Shown in pieces: positions 17,135 to 24,487 of a stretch of DNA of 64,000 bases (position 1 is its first letter; each line of letters begins with the position of its first letter). The DNA is taken from positions 27,391 to 91,390 of the forward strand of contig NZ_CADIJR010000017.1 of the NCBI RefSeq assembly GCF_902859645.1, read 5' to 3'. A program made the position numbers and the translations under genes. The notes beneath the pieces were generated by a model. It ran no database searches and was not told the origin of the DNA. It saw only the letters and a list, made by a program, of their open reading frames with translations. The DNA is from Achromobacter insuavis (GTDB taxonomy: Bacteria > Pseudomonadota > Gammaproteobacteria > Burkholderiales > Burkholderiaceae_B).

Positions 17135-17216
17135 GGCAATCCGCCATCGACAGGACGCACGGCTCCCCGACGCGCCGACAGCGCGCCGTGATCCGACATC
17201 AATCAGGGAAAAAGGA

Positions 17217-17969
17217 TCAGTGCATGACGCGGGGCCGCGTCGAGGCCTCGCCAGTAACGAGGCCGCCGTAATCGTTCACGACTTCGTAGCGCACCTGGAC
17301 GCCCGCCGGCGCCGTAAGCCTGCCCTTGAGCGGCACCCGGCGCGTTTCGCCCGGCGCCACCATCAGGCCGTCATCGAACAAGGCCTTTTCGCCGCCAGCG
17401 GCGGCCTGGATCGTCGTGAACGTCACGTGATAGGCGCTGGGGTTGTGCACGCTCAGCACATAGCCGCCGGCCTCGCCATCGAGCGACCACACCGCTTGCG
17501 CCGGCGCATCGACCGCCTGCCCCGGCAACTGGCCAGGCCGGAAGAACACTTTGATCCGCGAGCGGAACGCGAACTGCAGATGATTGGCGGTCTGCGCATC
17601 CGACGGCTTCGGCGGAATCTCCAGCACGTTGAGCCAAAAGACGGACTCCCGGTCCTGCGGCAACGGTTCCCCGGTATAGGCCACGCGCAACGTCTGGCCT
17701 TTCTCGGGATCGATGCGCGATACGGGCGGTGTTATCAGGAATGGCGCGCTGGCCTCGGACGGTGCGGCGTCCGCATCGCCGCTATCGGCCCAGACCTGCA
17801 CCAACGCGGGGGTCTTGCCTTCGTTGGACAGCTTGACGGTGACCTCCTGGTCGCCCGCCGGATAAACGACACGCGTGCCCGAGATCACGACGGACGCCAC
17901 GGCCGGAATACTGATCGAGGCCAGCGCAGCGGCGGCGAAGGCCAACGAACGGAACAGAAAAGTACGCAC
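17217..17969 (-). CDS. Periplasmic pilus-assembly chaperone (PapD family)
   Basis: This 250-residue PapD-like protein has a signal peptide ending ISIPAVAS and two Ig domains. Domain 1 shows the family signature GTRVVYPAGDQEVTVKLSNEGKTPALVQVW. It also has FLITPPVSRIDPEKGQTLRV and FWLNVLEIPPKP, which include the conserved subunit-binding strands. Domain 2 runs from about residue 145 to the end. It binds fimbrial subunits by donor-strand complementation and hands them to the usher encoded 82 bp downstream. Confidence 0.92.
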   Translation of the reverse strand: MRTFLFRSLAFAAAALASISIPAVASVVISGTRVVYPAGDQEVTVKLSNEGKTPALVQVWADSGDADAAPSEASAPFLITPPVSRIDPEKGQTLRVAYTGEPLPQDRESVFWLNVLEIPPKPSDAQTANHLQFAFRSRIKVFFRPGQLPGQAVDAPAQAVWSLDGEAGGYVLSVHNPSAYHVTFTTIQAAAGGEKALFDDGLMVAPGETRRVPLKGRLTAPAGVQVRYEVVNDYGGLVTGEASTRPRVMH

Positions 17970-18037
17970 GATTTCTCAACTCTTTTCGTCTTGGAGGACC
18001 ATGCCGGCGCAGCGCCCGCCGCGCCGGCGCGCCCGCC

Positions 18038-18574
18038 TTACTGATAGGCCAGCGTGTACGTGACCGTGGTGGTGACCGGGCCGGCATCCACCGCGCCCGC
18101 CGCGAAGTACTGGGCAACGTACGACAGCGTGGCGCTGCCGCCGGTGAGGTTGACCGGCGCGCTGTTCTGCGCCGCCGCGGCCGCGCCGACAACAATGGGC
18201 GTGTTGTCCCCCTTGTTCAGCAACTGCACCTCGACGTTGGCGGCGCCGCCCGCGGCCGTGTTCTTCAGATTGCCGTTCGGGCGTACCGTGCTGCCGGGCT
18301 CGAAATACGTCGACACCTTCGTGGCGGAGCCGGTACAGTTGGTCAGCGAAATGCTGAACGCCGTGGGCCCGGCGGTCGCGCCCGGATTGGCCAGGCGCGT
18401 CTTCGACACGGAAGGCAAGGTCACCGTGAAATCGCCATTGTCCTGGCCGTTGATCTTGCAGGTGGTGTCCGTGATCGAACCGTTGAACGTGATCGTGCCG
18501 TCGACGGCGAACGCCGATTGCGATGCCAGCGCGCCGACAGCCAGGAACAGAGCGGAATAAAGAGAAGTCTTCAT
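18038..18574 (-). CDS. Major fimbrial subunit (FimA family)
   Basis: This 178-residue pilin has a signal peptide ending SQSAFA and a mature start of VDGTITFNGSITDTTC, typical of type-1-like fimbriae. The two cysteines lie in DTTCKIN and LTNCTGS and should form the subunit disulfide. The C-terminus TVTYTLAYQ has the penultimate tyrosine recognised by chaperone and usher. The start at 18574 was chosen for the signal peptide; an upstream in-frame ATG at 18679 would add unlikely residues and run through the 34-bp element at 18655-18688. Confidence 0.9.
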   Translation of the reverse strand: MKTSLYSALFLAVGALASQSAFAVDGTITFNGSITDTTCKINGQDNGDFTVTLPSVSKTRLANPGATAGPTAFSISLTNCTGSATKVSTYFEPGSTVRPNGNLKNTAAGGAANVEVQLLNKGDNTPIVVGAAAAAQNSAPVNLTGGSATLSYVAQYFAAGAVDAGPVTTTVTYTLAYQ

Positions 18575-18654
18575 ATCAATGAGGGATAGTGAGCCAGGAG
18601 AGGAGAGAACCGGGCAGCGCTCCCGTGTCGCTGCTTCTGCGTTGCAGGTTCTGT

Positions 18655-18688
18655 CTGGTAGGCCACTTGAGCCGATCAAAAAGGCTCA
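18655..18688 (-). promoter_or_regulatory. Shared 34-bp element, copy A (upstream of fimbrial subunit)
   Basis: Read on the minus strand this is TGAGCC-TTTTT-GATCGGCTCA-AGTGGCCTACCAG. It matches copy B (19950-19983) at 27 of 34 positions without gaps and ends 80 bp before the subunit ATG. This copy also has perfect TGAGCC/GGCTCA arms around a 9-bp spacer. It probably binds a regulator or is part of a promoter common to the fimbrial genes and the EAL gene. Confidence 0.6.
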
Positions 18689-18765
18689 GACTCGAACGGA
18701 TTAATTTGTAACGGCCATCGCGCCCAGCGTTCGCCGCGCGAAATGGCCGGCCGCCCCCGGGCGGC

Positions 18766-19875
18766 TTAACGGTAAAGCAACGTGAAAATCAGCGTGCCGT
18801 TCGCAGTCCCTGGCTTGATAGCCGCCCCTGTCTGGACATAGGACGCATAAAAGTCCGCACTGTAGGAGCCGCCCGTTGCCGGCGCGTACTGGGCGACTTC
18901 ATACCCAGGCGCTCCGAACGCCATCGGCTTGCCATTCGACACGCTGACGAGCTTGAGCCCCAGCCCCTGCGCCGTCGACTCCGCGCTCAGGGCGATGACG
19001 CCGTTGTTGGCGTCAACGACGCCCGATGGCGCGCTGAATTGCAGCCCGATGCGCTGCAGCCCGGCAGGGCAGTTATTGATGGGGACCGAGAATTTGACCC
19101 TGGGGGTCTCCGAGCCGACCCCCTTGAACGACTTCGTTGTGTACTGGCCCAGCGGCACGGTCACGTTCGACGTGGTGCAACTCTTCACGGAGACGGCTAC
19201 GGCGTTGACCCGAAAAGACGCATTGGGCCCCGGGCTGACGATGGGGTTGTTAATGTCGGCCCCTCCCATGATGGGGCGCGTCAGCAGCACGTCGCCGGGC
19301 AGGGAGACCATGCCCGGCTGGATATCTCCGGTTTTGACCAACATGGCGGTCATCGCATTGAAGCCGTACGGTTGCCGGCCATTGTTGTCCGGACCGGCGC
19401 AGGTCCGCCATCGCGATCCGCCGTTTCCCGTCATATCCACCCGTCCGGCCGGCGGTTGCGGGCCGCAGCCCCCGACGACAAACTGCCCGGAGAACGCAAT
19501 GCCGACCCCTGGCAGGTTGGTCGCATGGACCTTGTAGGTCCCGCCGCCATTGGCGGGGTTCTGAACCGTCACGTTGGTCTGTGTCAGCCCCACGATGCGG
19601 ATGTCGATGCCCGCGACCGAATTGGCCGTGATATCGCACGCATAGATGGTGTTCATTCCCGTCCAATCGGCCGTCGCCAGCAGCGTTCCCACCGGCGCAT
19701 CGCGGGGCACCGAGATCGCGCTGGGAAACGTCACTGAAAAGAGTCCGCCATTCGCGAGCGTGCACGTCGTTACGGCACCTGCCTGTAACGGCGCGCCGAA
19801 GAAAAGGATGATGGCCAGCGCCGCAAGCCAGCGCAACGGCGCGGCACGGGGTGGCAGAAGCGGGGTACTGAACAT
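18766..19875 (-). CDS. Fimbrial tip adhesin/minor pilin
   Basis: This 369-residue secreted protein has a signal region ending PLQAGA and a two-domain layout as in tip adhesins. A unique cysteine-containing N-terminal domain (about 37-210) includes CGPQPPAGRVDMTG and RTCAGPDNNGRQ. A pilin-like C-terminal domain (about 220-369) starts at VKSCTTSNVTVPLGQYTTKSFKGVG and ends TLIFTLLYR. It is encoded upstream of the major subunit instead of at the end of the operon. The receptor it binds is unknown. Confidence 0.82.
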   Translation of the reverse strand: MFSTPLLPPRAAPLRWLAALAIILFFGAPLQAGAVTTCTLANGGLFSVTFPSAISVPRDAPVGTLLATADWTGMNTIYACDITANSVAGIDIRIVGLTQTNVTVQNPANGGGTYKVHATNLPGVGIAFSGQFVVGGCGPQPPAGRVDMTGNGGSRWRTCAGPDNNGRQPYGFNAMTAMLVKTGDIQPGMVSLPGDVLLTRPIMGGADINNPIVSPGPNASFRVNAVAVSVKSCTTSNVTVPLGQYTTKSFKGVGSETPRVKFSVPINNCPAGLQRIGLQFSAPSGVVDANNGVIALSAESTAQGLGLKLVSVSNGKPMAFGAPGYEVAQYAPATGGSYSADFYASYVQTGAAIKPGTANGTLIFTLLYR

Positions 19876-19949
19876 GGATTGCCCTCTTGGCGACGCTTTG
19901 AAATCAGTGGAATCGCGACCCGGTCGGAAGTGCTTTCGAGCCGCTTGCC

Positions 19950-19983
19950 CTGGGATGCCACTTGAGACGCGAAAAAAGGTTCA
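19950..19983 (-). promoter_or_regulatory. Shared 34-bp element, copy B (upstream of adhesin)
   Basis: On the minus strand it reads TGAACC-TTTTTT-CGCGTCTCA-AGTGGCATCCCAG, ending 74 bp before the adhesin ATG. The distance and orientation mirror copy A relative to its gene. The constant parts are CCTTTTT, CTCAAGTGGC and CCAG. TCAAGT resembles a -35 of sigma-28-type promoters, but no GCCGATAA is found at the proper spacing. Confidence 0.6.
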
Positions 19984-20063
19984 TTGCGCGCCCACATCGA
20001 ACGCGCCCGCCTCCCGCAGGACCCGAGCCGATTTATCTGGTTACATATTTTTCGGCAAAAGCA

Positions 20064-20097
20064 CGGACCTTTTCGTTGCGCTGAAGTGGCATACCCG
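20064..20097 (+). promoter_or_regulatory. Shared 34-bp element, copy C (upstream of EAL gene)
   Basis: On the plus strand it reads CGGACC-TTTT-CGTTGCGCTG-AAGTGGCATACCCG. It aligns ungapped with copy B at 22 of 34 positions, including ACCTTTT and AAGTGGCAT, and similarity continues downstream (GG..AAGC.GC). It ends 40 bp before the EAL gene ATG and points at that gene. Copies B and C are therefore back to back in the adhesin-EAL intergenic region. Confidence 0.55.
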
Positions 20098-20137
20098 GAG
20101 AAGCCGCACCGCGGTCCACTACAAGCGAAAGGAAATC

Positions 20138-21523
20138 ATGGCGACGAAGTCCCGCCCAATCTCAAGAACACCGCGCCAAGGCGCTTCCGTCGACCGGCGT
20201 CATGAGACCTTCGGCCGCCAGAAAGAACCCGTGCCCGACCTCCTCGCAGCCGGGCAAGCCGCCATGCGCCCCACCGATGGCAATCCGTCGGCGATCCTGC
20301 TTGCGCCCTATACGGCGGTGCGCGCGGCGTGCATCTATATTGACGGCCTGCCCGATCTGTTCGCGGCCTACGGCACTGCCTGCGTGCAGCGAGCCATCGA
20401 TCGTGCATTGCCCGAACGGCTGGCCGCCATCGGCATTGACGCCCATCGCATTGCACGTATCGGTCAACATGCCGTTGTCACGCTGGCGGACCACGCGCCG
20501 CCCTGCTCGCCCGACGATGATGTGCTGCTTGAGCGGATCAAGGCGGCCGTCTCCTGCGAGCCGCTGGAGTGCGAAGGTCACCGCATCCTGCTCAAGGTAC
20601 TGGTCACCCTGGGGGTGCCCGAGACCTGTCTGGAGGCGTCTCCGTTCGATACGGCGCGCTATCCCGCTCACGCCTGGCCCCCGCTGCCGGAAACCACCCA
20701 ATCCCTGAACGCGCGGCTCACGGCGTTTCGCAACGACATGGACATGGCGACGGCGTTCTTCGACGATGTCCATTCCGGCCATGTCACCCTGGCCTTCCAG
20801 CCCGTCATCGTGTCGTCGAGCCTCCGGGTGCCGCTCTACCACGAAGCCCTGCTGCGTCGCATCGACGGCAACACCGCCACGACTTGCTATCCCGTCATCC
20901 AGGCGCTGGAACGGCTGGGCCTTGTCGCCCGACTGGACCGCAGCGTGCTTTGGACCGCCATCGGCCTGCTTGAACGCCACCCGGATATCTGCCTGGGAGC
21001 CAACGTATCGGCGCTGTCCTTGCAGCACGACGGTTGGTGGCGCGTCCTGCAGGATTATCTGGCGAGAAATCCCGGGATCGCCGAGCGCCTGACGCTCGAA
21101 ATCACCGAGACCAGCGCCATCACCAACGCCGAAGAGGCGGCCAATCTGTTGTTGTCATTGCGCGTGATGGGCTGCCGGATTGCCCTGGACGACATGGGCG
21201 CCGGCTACAGCACCATCAGCTTCCTGGCCGCAACGCGCCCGAATATCGTCAAGATCGACAAGACCTTCGTGACCCAGACGGAAGGCAAGCGCCAGCCCCA
21301 GACGCTGCTCAAGCACTTCGTGACACTGTGCTCGGACCTGAGCGCATGCGTCATCGCGGAAGGCATCGAAACCGAAGCTGACGTCGCCGCCGCCACGCAG
21401 GCGGGCGTGCACGCGCTGCAGGGCTACCATCTGGGACGCCCGGAGTTGGCGCCCGCGTGGCTGGTCGGGCCGGCCTGTGTCAAGGACAGCTTCGCGCACG
21501 ACCATCGGACCTGGCAGGCATGA
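20138..21523 (+). CDS. EAL-domain c-di-GMP phosphodiesterase
   Basis: This 461-residue cytoplasmic protein probably hydrolyses cyclic di-GMP to pGpG. The EAL domain (about 203-445) keeps the expected catalytic residues: EAL at 236-238, N289, E321, DDMGAGYS (D351, D352), K372, AEGIE (E408) and QGY (Q428). Residues about 55-165 look like a degenerate GGDEF-like fold without a GGDEF or RxxD motif. No membrane segment is seen. The start has a strong GAAAGGAAA ribosome-binding site. It is divergent from the fimbrial genes and shares their 34-bp element. Confidence 0.88.
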   Translation: MATKSRPISRTPRQGASVDRRHETFGRQKEPVPDLLAAGQAAMRPTDGNPSAILLAPYTAVRAACIYIDGLPDLFAAYGTACVQRAIDRALPERLAAIGIDAHRIARIGQHAVVTLADHAPPCSPDDDVLLERIKAAVSCEPLECEGHRILLKVLVTLGVPETCLEASPFDTARYPAHAWPPLPETTQSLNARLTAFRNDMDMATAFFDDVHSGHVTLAFQPVIVSSSLRVPLYHEALLRRIDGNTATTCYPVIQALERLGLVARLDRSVLWTAIGLLERHPDICLGANVSALSLQHDGWWRVLQDYLARNPGIAERLTLEITETSAITNAEEAANLLLSLRVMGCRIALDDMGAGYSTISFLAATRPNIVKIDKTFVTQTEGKRQPQTLLKHFVTLCSDLSACVIAEGIETEADVAAATQAGVHALQGYHLGRPELAPAWLVGPACVKDSFAHDHRTWQA

Positions 21524-21617
21524 AATTGAATGAGCGCCGACAACCAGGTGGGCGGTGGAATCGTGCGGCGATGGGCTCCGCCCCCCCGTGGCGGCGCGGG
21601 AGAGATGTCTTGTCTTT

Positions 21618-21753
21618 ATGTATGGTTTTTTTGCTGCAAAATCTCTCTCAGAAAGACATACAAATCAAACGATTCAAGCATTTGTATGGATAGCTGAGGT
21701 AGAATTTCCATTCTTGTATGGGATTTTTCTATAAAATCTGCCTTCTTGTATGG
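21618..21753. repeat. Phased 32-bp degenerate direct repeats (TTGTATGG array)
   Basis: The octamer TTGTATGG occurs at 21682, 21714 and 21746, exactly 32 bp apart. A variant ATGTATGG lies at 21618, exactly 64 bp before the first. Unit ends also match: AAAATCTCTCTC, GAATTTCCATTC and AAATCTGCCTTC. The unit at 21650-21681 is poorly conserved. Spacing close to three helical turns would put all octamers on one DNA face. The stretch is AT-rich relative to its surroundings and lies about 90 bp before the microprotein at 21845. Confidence 0.65.
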
Positions 21754-21844
21754 AAATGGGCGCTCGCCGCGCCCGATGTGCCTGGATGCGCAGAGGCCGG
21801 CCCACAGGTCGTAAACAATGCTGCTGAAGCAGCGTTTTGAGGAA

Positions 21845-21994
21845 ATGATGAATTTTTGGGTCCCCGTAATCTTCGGTACGTTCAAGCTCCTCGTGTTGGG
21901 CACGGGCATGTTCCTCGCCATCAAGTCGCATTACGACGGAGAAAAGAAGGACAAGGAAAAGCAGAAGGCGCAAGAGGAGACGAAGGCTCCGTAG
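21845..21994 (+). CDS. 49-residue single-span membrane microprotein
   Basis: A short open frame encodes 49 residues: MMNFWVPVIFGTFKLLVL, the rest of a hydrophobic helix to about residue 27, then a highly charged Lys/Glu tail (DGEKKDKEKQKAQEE). GAGG lies 3-6 bp before the start ATGATG. The hydrophobic-then-charged layout suggests a real small inner-membrane protein with a cytoplasmic tail. I do not recognise a named family. It is preceded by the 32-bp repeat array and a small hairpin (GCTGCTGAAGCAGC at 21820-21833). Confidence 0.6.
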   Translation: MMNFWVPVIFGTFKLLVLGTGMFLAIKSHYDGEKKDKEKQKAQEETKAP

Positions 21995-22240
21995 TGGAGA
22001 GCTGGATGCTGCCGGGGACGTCCCGATCGAGACGCTCGATGCGGCCATCATGCGCGAACGTCATTGACGGAATGGAATTTGATGCGGATACACGCTAGCC
22101 CCCCGCAATGGCAGTCGGCATCTGGGCGGAAGCGCGCTTTCTAGGCGGATGGAGAAACTGGACGAACAGTTCTGCGAAGCGGCAGCATGAGACCGTCCAT
22201 TGCGTTGAAGAGGATAACGATTGTAAGTCGCTGCGGGACG
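21995..22240. other. Intergenic stretch without a convincing gene
   Basis: About 250 bp between the microprotein and the 3' end of the DUF4272 gene. Short open frames here lack a ribosome-binding site and recognisable composition, and their ends run into the opposite-strand gene. I see no RNA gene or strong terminator. Confidence 0.4.
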
Positions 22241-23119
22241 TCAGGTATTTACAGGCACGTCGTCCCACGACTCGCCGTAGCCCACCATCCAGCTCAATGC
22301 ATAGCGGCGCTCCGTGACCACGCCAGCGTCCAGGTGGGCGGGGGTGGGTCGACCGCGCAGTTGTGCGTCGTGCACGTGCCAGTGCTCATCCTGCAGTCGG
22401 TGTTCCTCGTCCGCCACCTCATCGAGTGACCGCAGACACGCATTGGCGACGAAGTCGGCCGGAGCGGCTTTGGCCACTTGCACCAGCGGGATCGCCCAGA
22501 TGTCCGCACGCTGGCAAGACGGCGGCAGCTCAGGCATGCCGCCCAGGGCCCACGCCAGCGGCACGATGGCCTCGGCGCGCCAACTGAAATTCACAAGGTC
22601 CTGATGCGCAGGCCGCTGCGCTTGTCCCAGGTAGAGGGCTTCTGCCGGGGAAAGCAATGCGATGACATCGTTTTGCTCGGCCCAGGCAATGCCTTCCACC
22701 GCAACGTCTTCACGTTCATCGGCACGCCACACCACGGCGATCAATGCCAGCAGTCGCTGCGCCACTTGCTCTGCGGTGCGGAACTCCGGTTCACGCCATT
22801 GACTCACTGGCGGCGGGCTCAACAGATTCCGCAACGATTTCTCGATGATCAGGTCGCGTTCATCGGGCCTCTTCTGGCAGACGGAGAAGAGAATGAAAAG
22901 AGGCCATCGCCACTTGCGGCCCGCGCCGTCCGTCCACACGATCCGTGAGTGCGTTGGGTCGCCGTACCAAACGCCCCGGACGCGAGGGCGGCGGGCATCG
23001 GGCACATGCCGGCCCACGGCCAGCAGACAATCCTTGCTGAACGCGATCAAGTCATTCTTGATGGCGTTCCGTTCGTTCTGCCGATCCCACCAGCGACGGA
23101 AAATATTGGGGGTTCTCAT
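22241..23119 (-). CDS. DUF4272 domain-containing protein
   Basis: This is a 292-residue cytoplasmic protein with no signal or membrane segment. The C-terminal half (about 120-290) fits DUF4272: RTAEQVAQRLLALIAVVWRA, WRAEAIVPLAWALG and the ending TERRYALSWMVGYGESWDDVPVNT, where RxYALxWxxG...WDDVxxxT is the family trademark. Function is unknown. The N-terminal 100 residues (RRWWDRQNERNAIKN...) are not recognised. It is isolated on the minus strand in a lower-GC stretch between the EAL gene and groES. Confidence 0.7.
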   Translation of the reverse strand: MRTPNIFRRWWDRQNERNAIKNDLIAFSKDCLLAVGRHVPDARRPRVRGVWYGDPTHSRIVWTDGAGRKWRWPLFILFSVCQKRPDERDLIIEKSLRNLLSPPPVSQWREPEFRTAEQVAQRLLALIAVVWRADEREDVAVEGIAWAEQNDVIALLSPAEALYLGQAQRPAHQDLVNFSWRAEAIVPLAWALGGMPELPPSCQRADIWAIPLVQVAKAAPADFVANACLRSLDEVADEEHRLQDEHWHVHDAQLRGRPTPAHLDAGVVTERRYALSWMVGYGESWDDVPVNT

Positions 23120-23372
23120 CGTGCGAACTGTAGTTGCCTATCTGAATGGCCAGTCCCGCCATCACGCATAGTAATCATCTTTCCGACCTGTGCTGCTCCA
23201 CGAACATAGCCTCTGCGCCTGAACAAGATAGAAGGCCGCATCACCCTCCTGTTCACACAATTGCTACTTTTCAAATTGAGCGACCAAATTTCCAGGTTTG
23301 TTGAACTTCTACAGGAGATGTATTGTGCTGTACGCAAGATACCATCGACATACAACCTGAGAAGTTAGGATC

Positions 23373-24110
23373 ATGACCCAGCCGCATTCAACACGCCCAC
23401 CCGCTTACGCACGGAAGACACGGTATGCACATGCGATGAAGCTGCTCTTTACGTTGGGCCTTGCAACGCTATGGACTGGCGCCCAAGCCGCCAGTTTTGA
23501 TTGCAACAAGGCCGTGAGCGCTACGGAAAGGTTGATCTGCAGCGATGCCGAGACATCCGCGCTGGATGGAAAATTGCACGGGGCCTATGAAACGGCACTC
23601 GCCGCAACCGATGCCTATGGCAAGAAAGAGTTGGCCAAAGAACAGCGCAACTGGATTAAATACGCTCGTGACATTTGCCAAGACAGCGCCTGCCTGCGGC
23701 AAGCATACACAACCCGCATCGCTATGCTGGCGCGTAATGAGAAACATATTGCCAATGGCGAGGTGTACTCAGACTGCAAGCTGCCGGGCAACCAAACCGA
23801 ATGCGTTAATGTTGTGCCGATTCGCGATCCCAACTCCCGTGTTGAATCGTTCAACCAATCGTTGGCGCAGCAGAAGCAAAGCGGCCGAATCATCGGTTGT
23901 AGCCAGCTGGTTGACCTACCGGTTGGCGTCGCTGGGGGTAATCACAGTTTTGGCGGCTCCTGCGTATTGCAGGAAGGTACGCAGCGCAAGAACGTGAGGA
24001 TCTGCAACGACGATATGTTCGGGCATTTCCAAGTAGAGCCGTCCACGCCACAAGATGTCTCAGACAAGCGCTTGGTCGACTTTACTTACGCGCAATGCTA
24101 TGGCGGTTGA
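23373..24110 (+). CDS. LprI-like (DUF1311) secreted protein, second copy
   Basis: The product is 245 residues. ATG 23373 is preceded by TTAGGA, a fair ribosome-binding site. An in-frame ATG at 23436 would give a more standard signal peptide (MKLLFTLGLATLWTGAQAA) and 224 residues, so the start is uncertain. The DUF1311 pattern is FDCNKAVSATERLICSDAETSALDGKL, followed by KEQRNWIKYARDICQDSACLRQAY. The C-terminal half has six further cysteines, likely in disulfides. Family members include lysozyme-inhibitor-like proteins. GC content is lower than in most neighbours. Confidence 0.7.
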   Translation: MTQPHSTRPPAYARKTRYAHAMKLLFTLGLATLWTGAQAASFDCNKAVSATERLICSDAETSALDGKLHGAYETALAATDAYGKKELAKEQRNWIKYARDICQDSACLRQAYTTRIAMLARNEKHIANGEVYSDCKLPGNQTECVNVVPIRDPNSRVESFNQSLAQQKQSGRIIGCSQLVDLPVGVAGGNHSFGGSCVLQEGTQRKNVRICNDDMFGHFQVEPSTPQDVSDKRLVDFTYAQCYGG

Positions 24111-24487
24111 TGGTAAGCCCCCGGGCCTATCCGTGATTTTGTGTGCGAGGCATATCATGAGGACTAAGGATCATGGATATGCCGATGACGAAGATACGCA
24201 CAGCAGCCGCCCAGGCGGCGGCCCGTGGGCCGCTGCCTGAAGTACCGGCCGAGGCTGCCTGAGAAACGGCGCGTCACCCTGAACTTGACGCAGGAAATCG
24301 GACCTCCAGAGGCGAAATCCGGCTGGAGGCCGTGCCAGTCCTTGCATATCGAAGATTCTCGATTCCCAAACCGGATGACGTAAATCCCAAGTTGGGTGAA
24401 TTTCGACACCTGATATTAGGGACGAATGCTTCCGCACAAATTCCAGGATCCCCCCCTGGCCATATGTAACAGCGGCCTGCCCCCCCC
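24111..24487. other. Intergenic region with strong dyads and two C-tracts
   Basis: No convincing gene is visible. An imperfect inverted repeat GGCATATCATGA/TCATGGATATGCC spans 24149-24183. A very strong hairpin with 13-bp arms (12 of 13 paired) and a 2-bp centre lies at 24212-24239 (CAGGCGGCGGCCC arm). C-runs lie at 24450-24456 and 24480-24487, the latter touching the groES -35. The hairpins have no T-tract. The 3' end could carry a leader or small RNA, but nothing proves it. Confidence 0.4.

Noticed and set aside
18655-18688. 34-bp element as a sigma-28 (FliA) or sigma-54 promoter
   Set aside because: TCAAGT is -35-like but no GCCGATAA lies at 11-15 bp spacing in the three copies, and no GG-N10-GC sigma-54 pattern holds across them.
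18705-18717. TTGTAACGGCCAT resembling TTGTAACCGCCAT upstream of the cassette 2 receptor (29956)
   Set aside because: The orientation is wrong for the fimbrial genes and a single short match in 64 kb is compatible with chance.
21618-21753. 32-bp repeats as a CRISPR array
   Set aside because: Only about 8 bp are strongly conserved per unit, spacer and repeat are not separable, units are contiguous, and no cas genes are present.
22108-22317. Short plus-strand open frame as a gene
   Set aside because: There is no ribosome-binding site, no hydrophobic or domain signature, and it runs into the opposite-strand DUF4272 gene.
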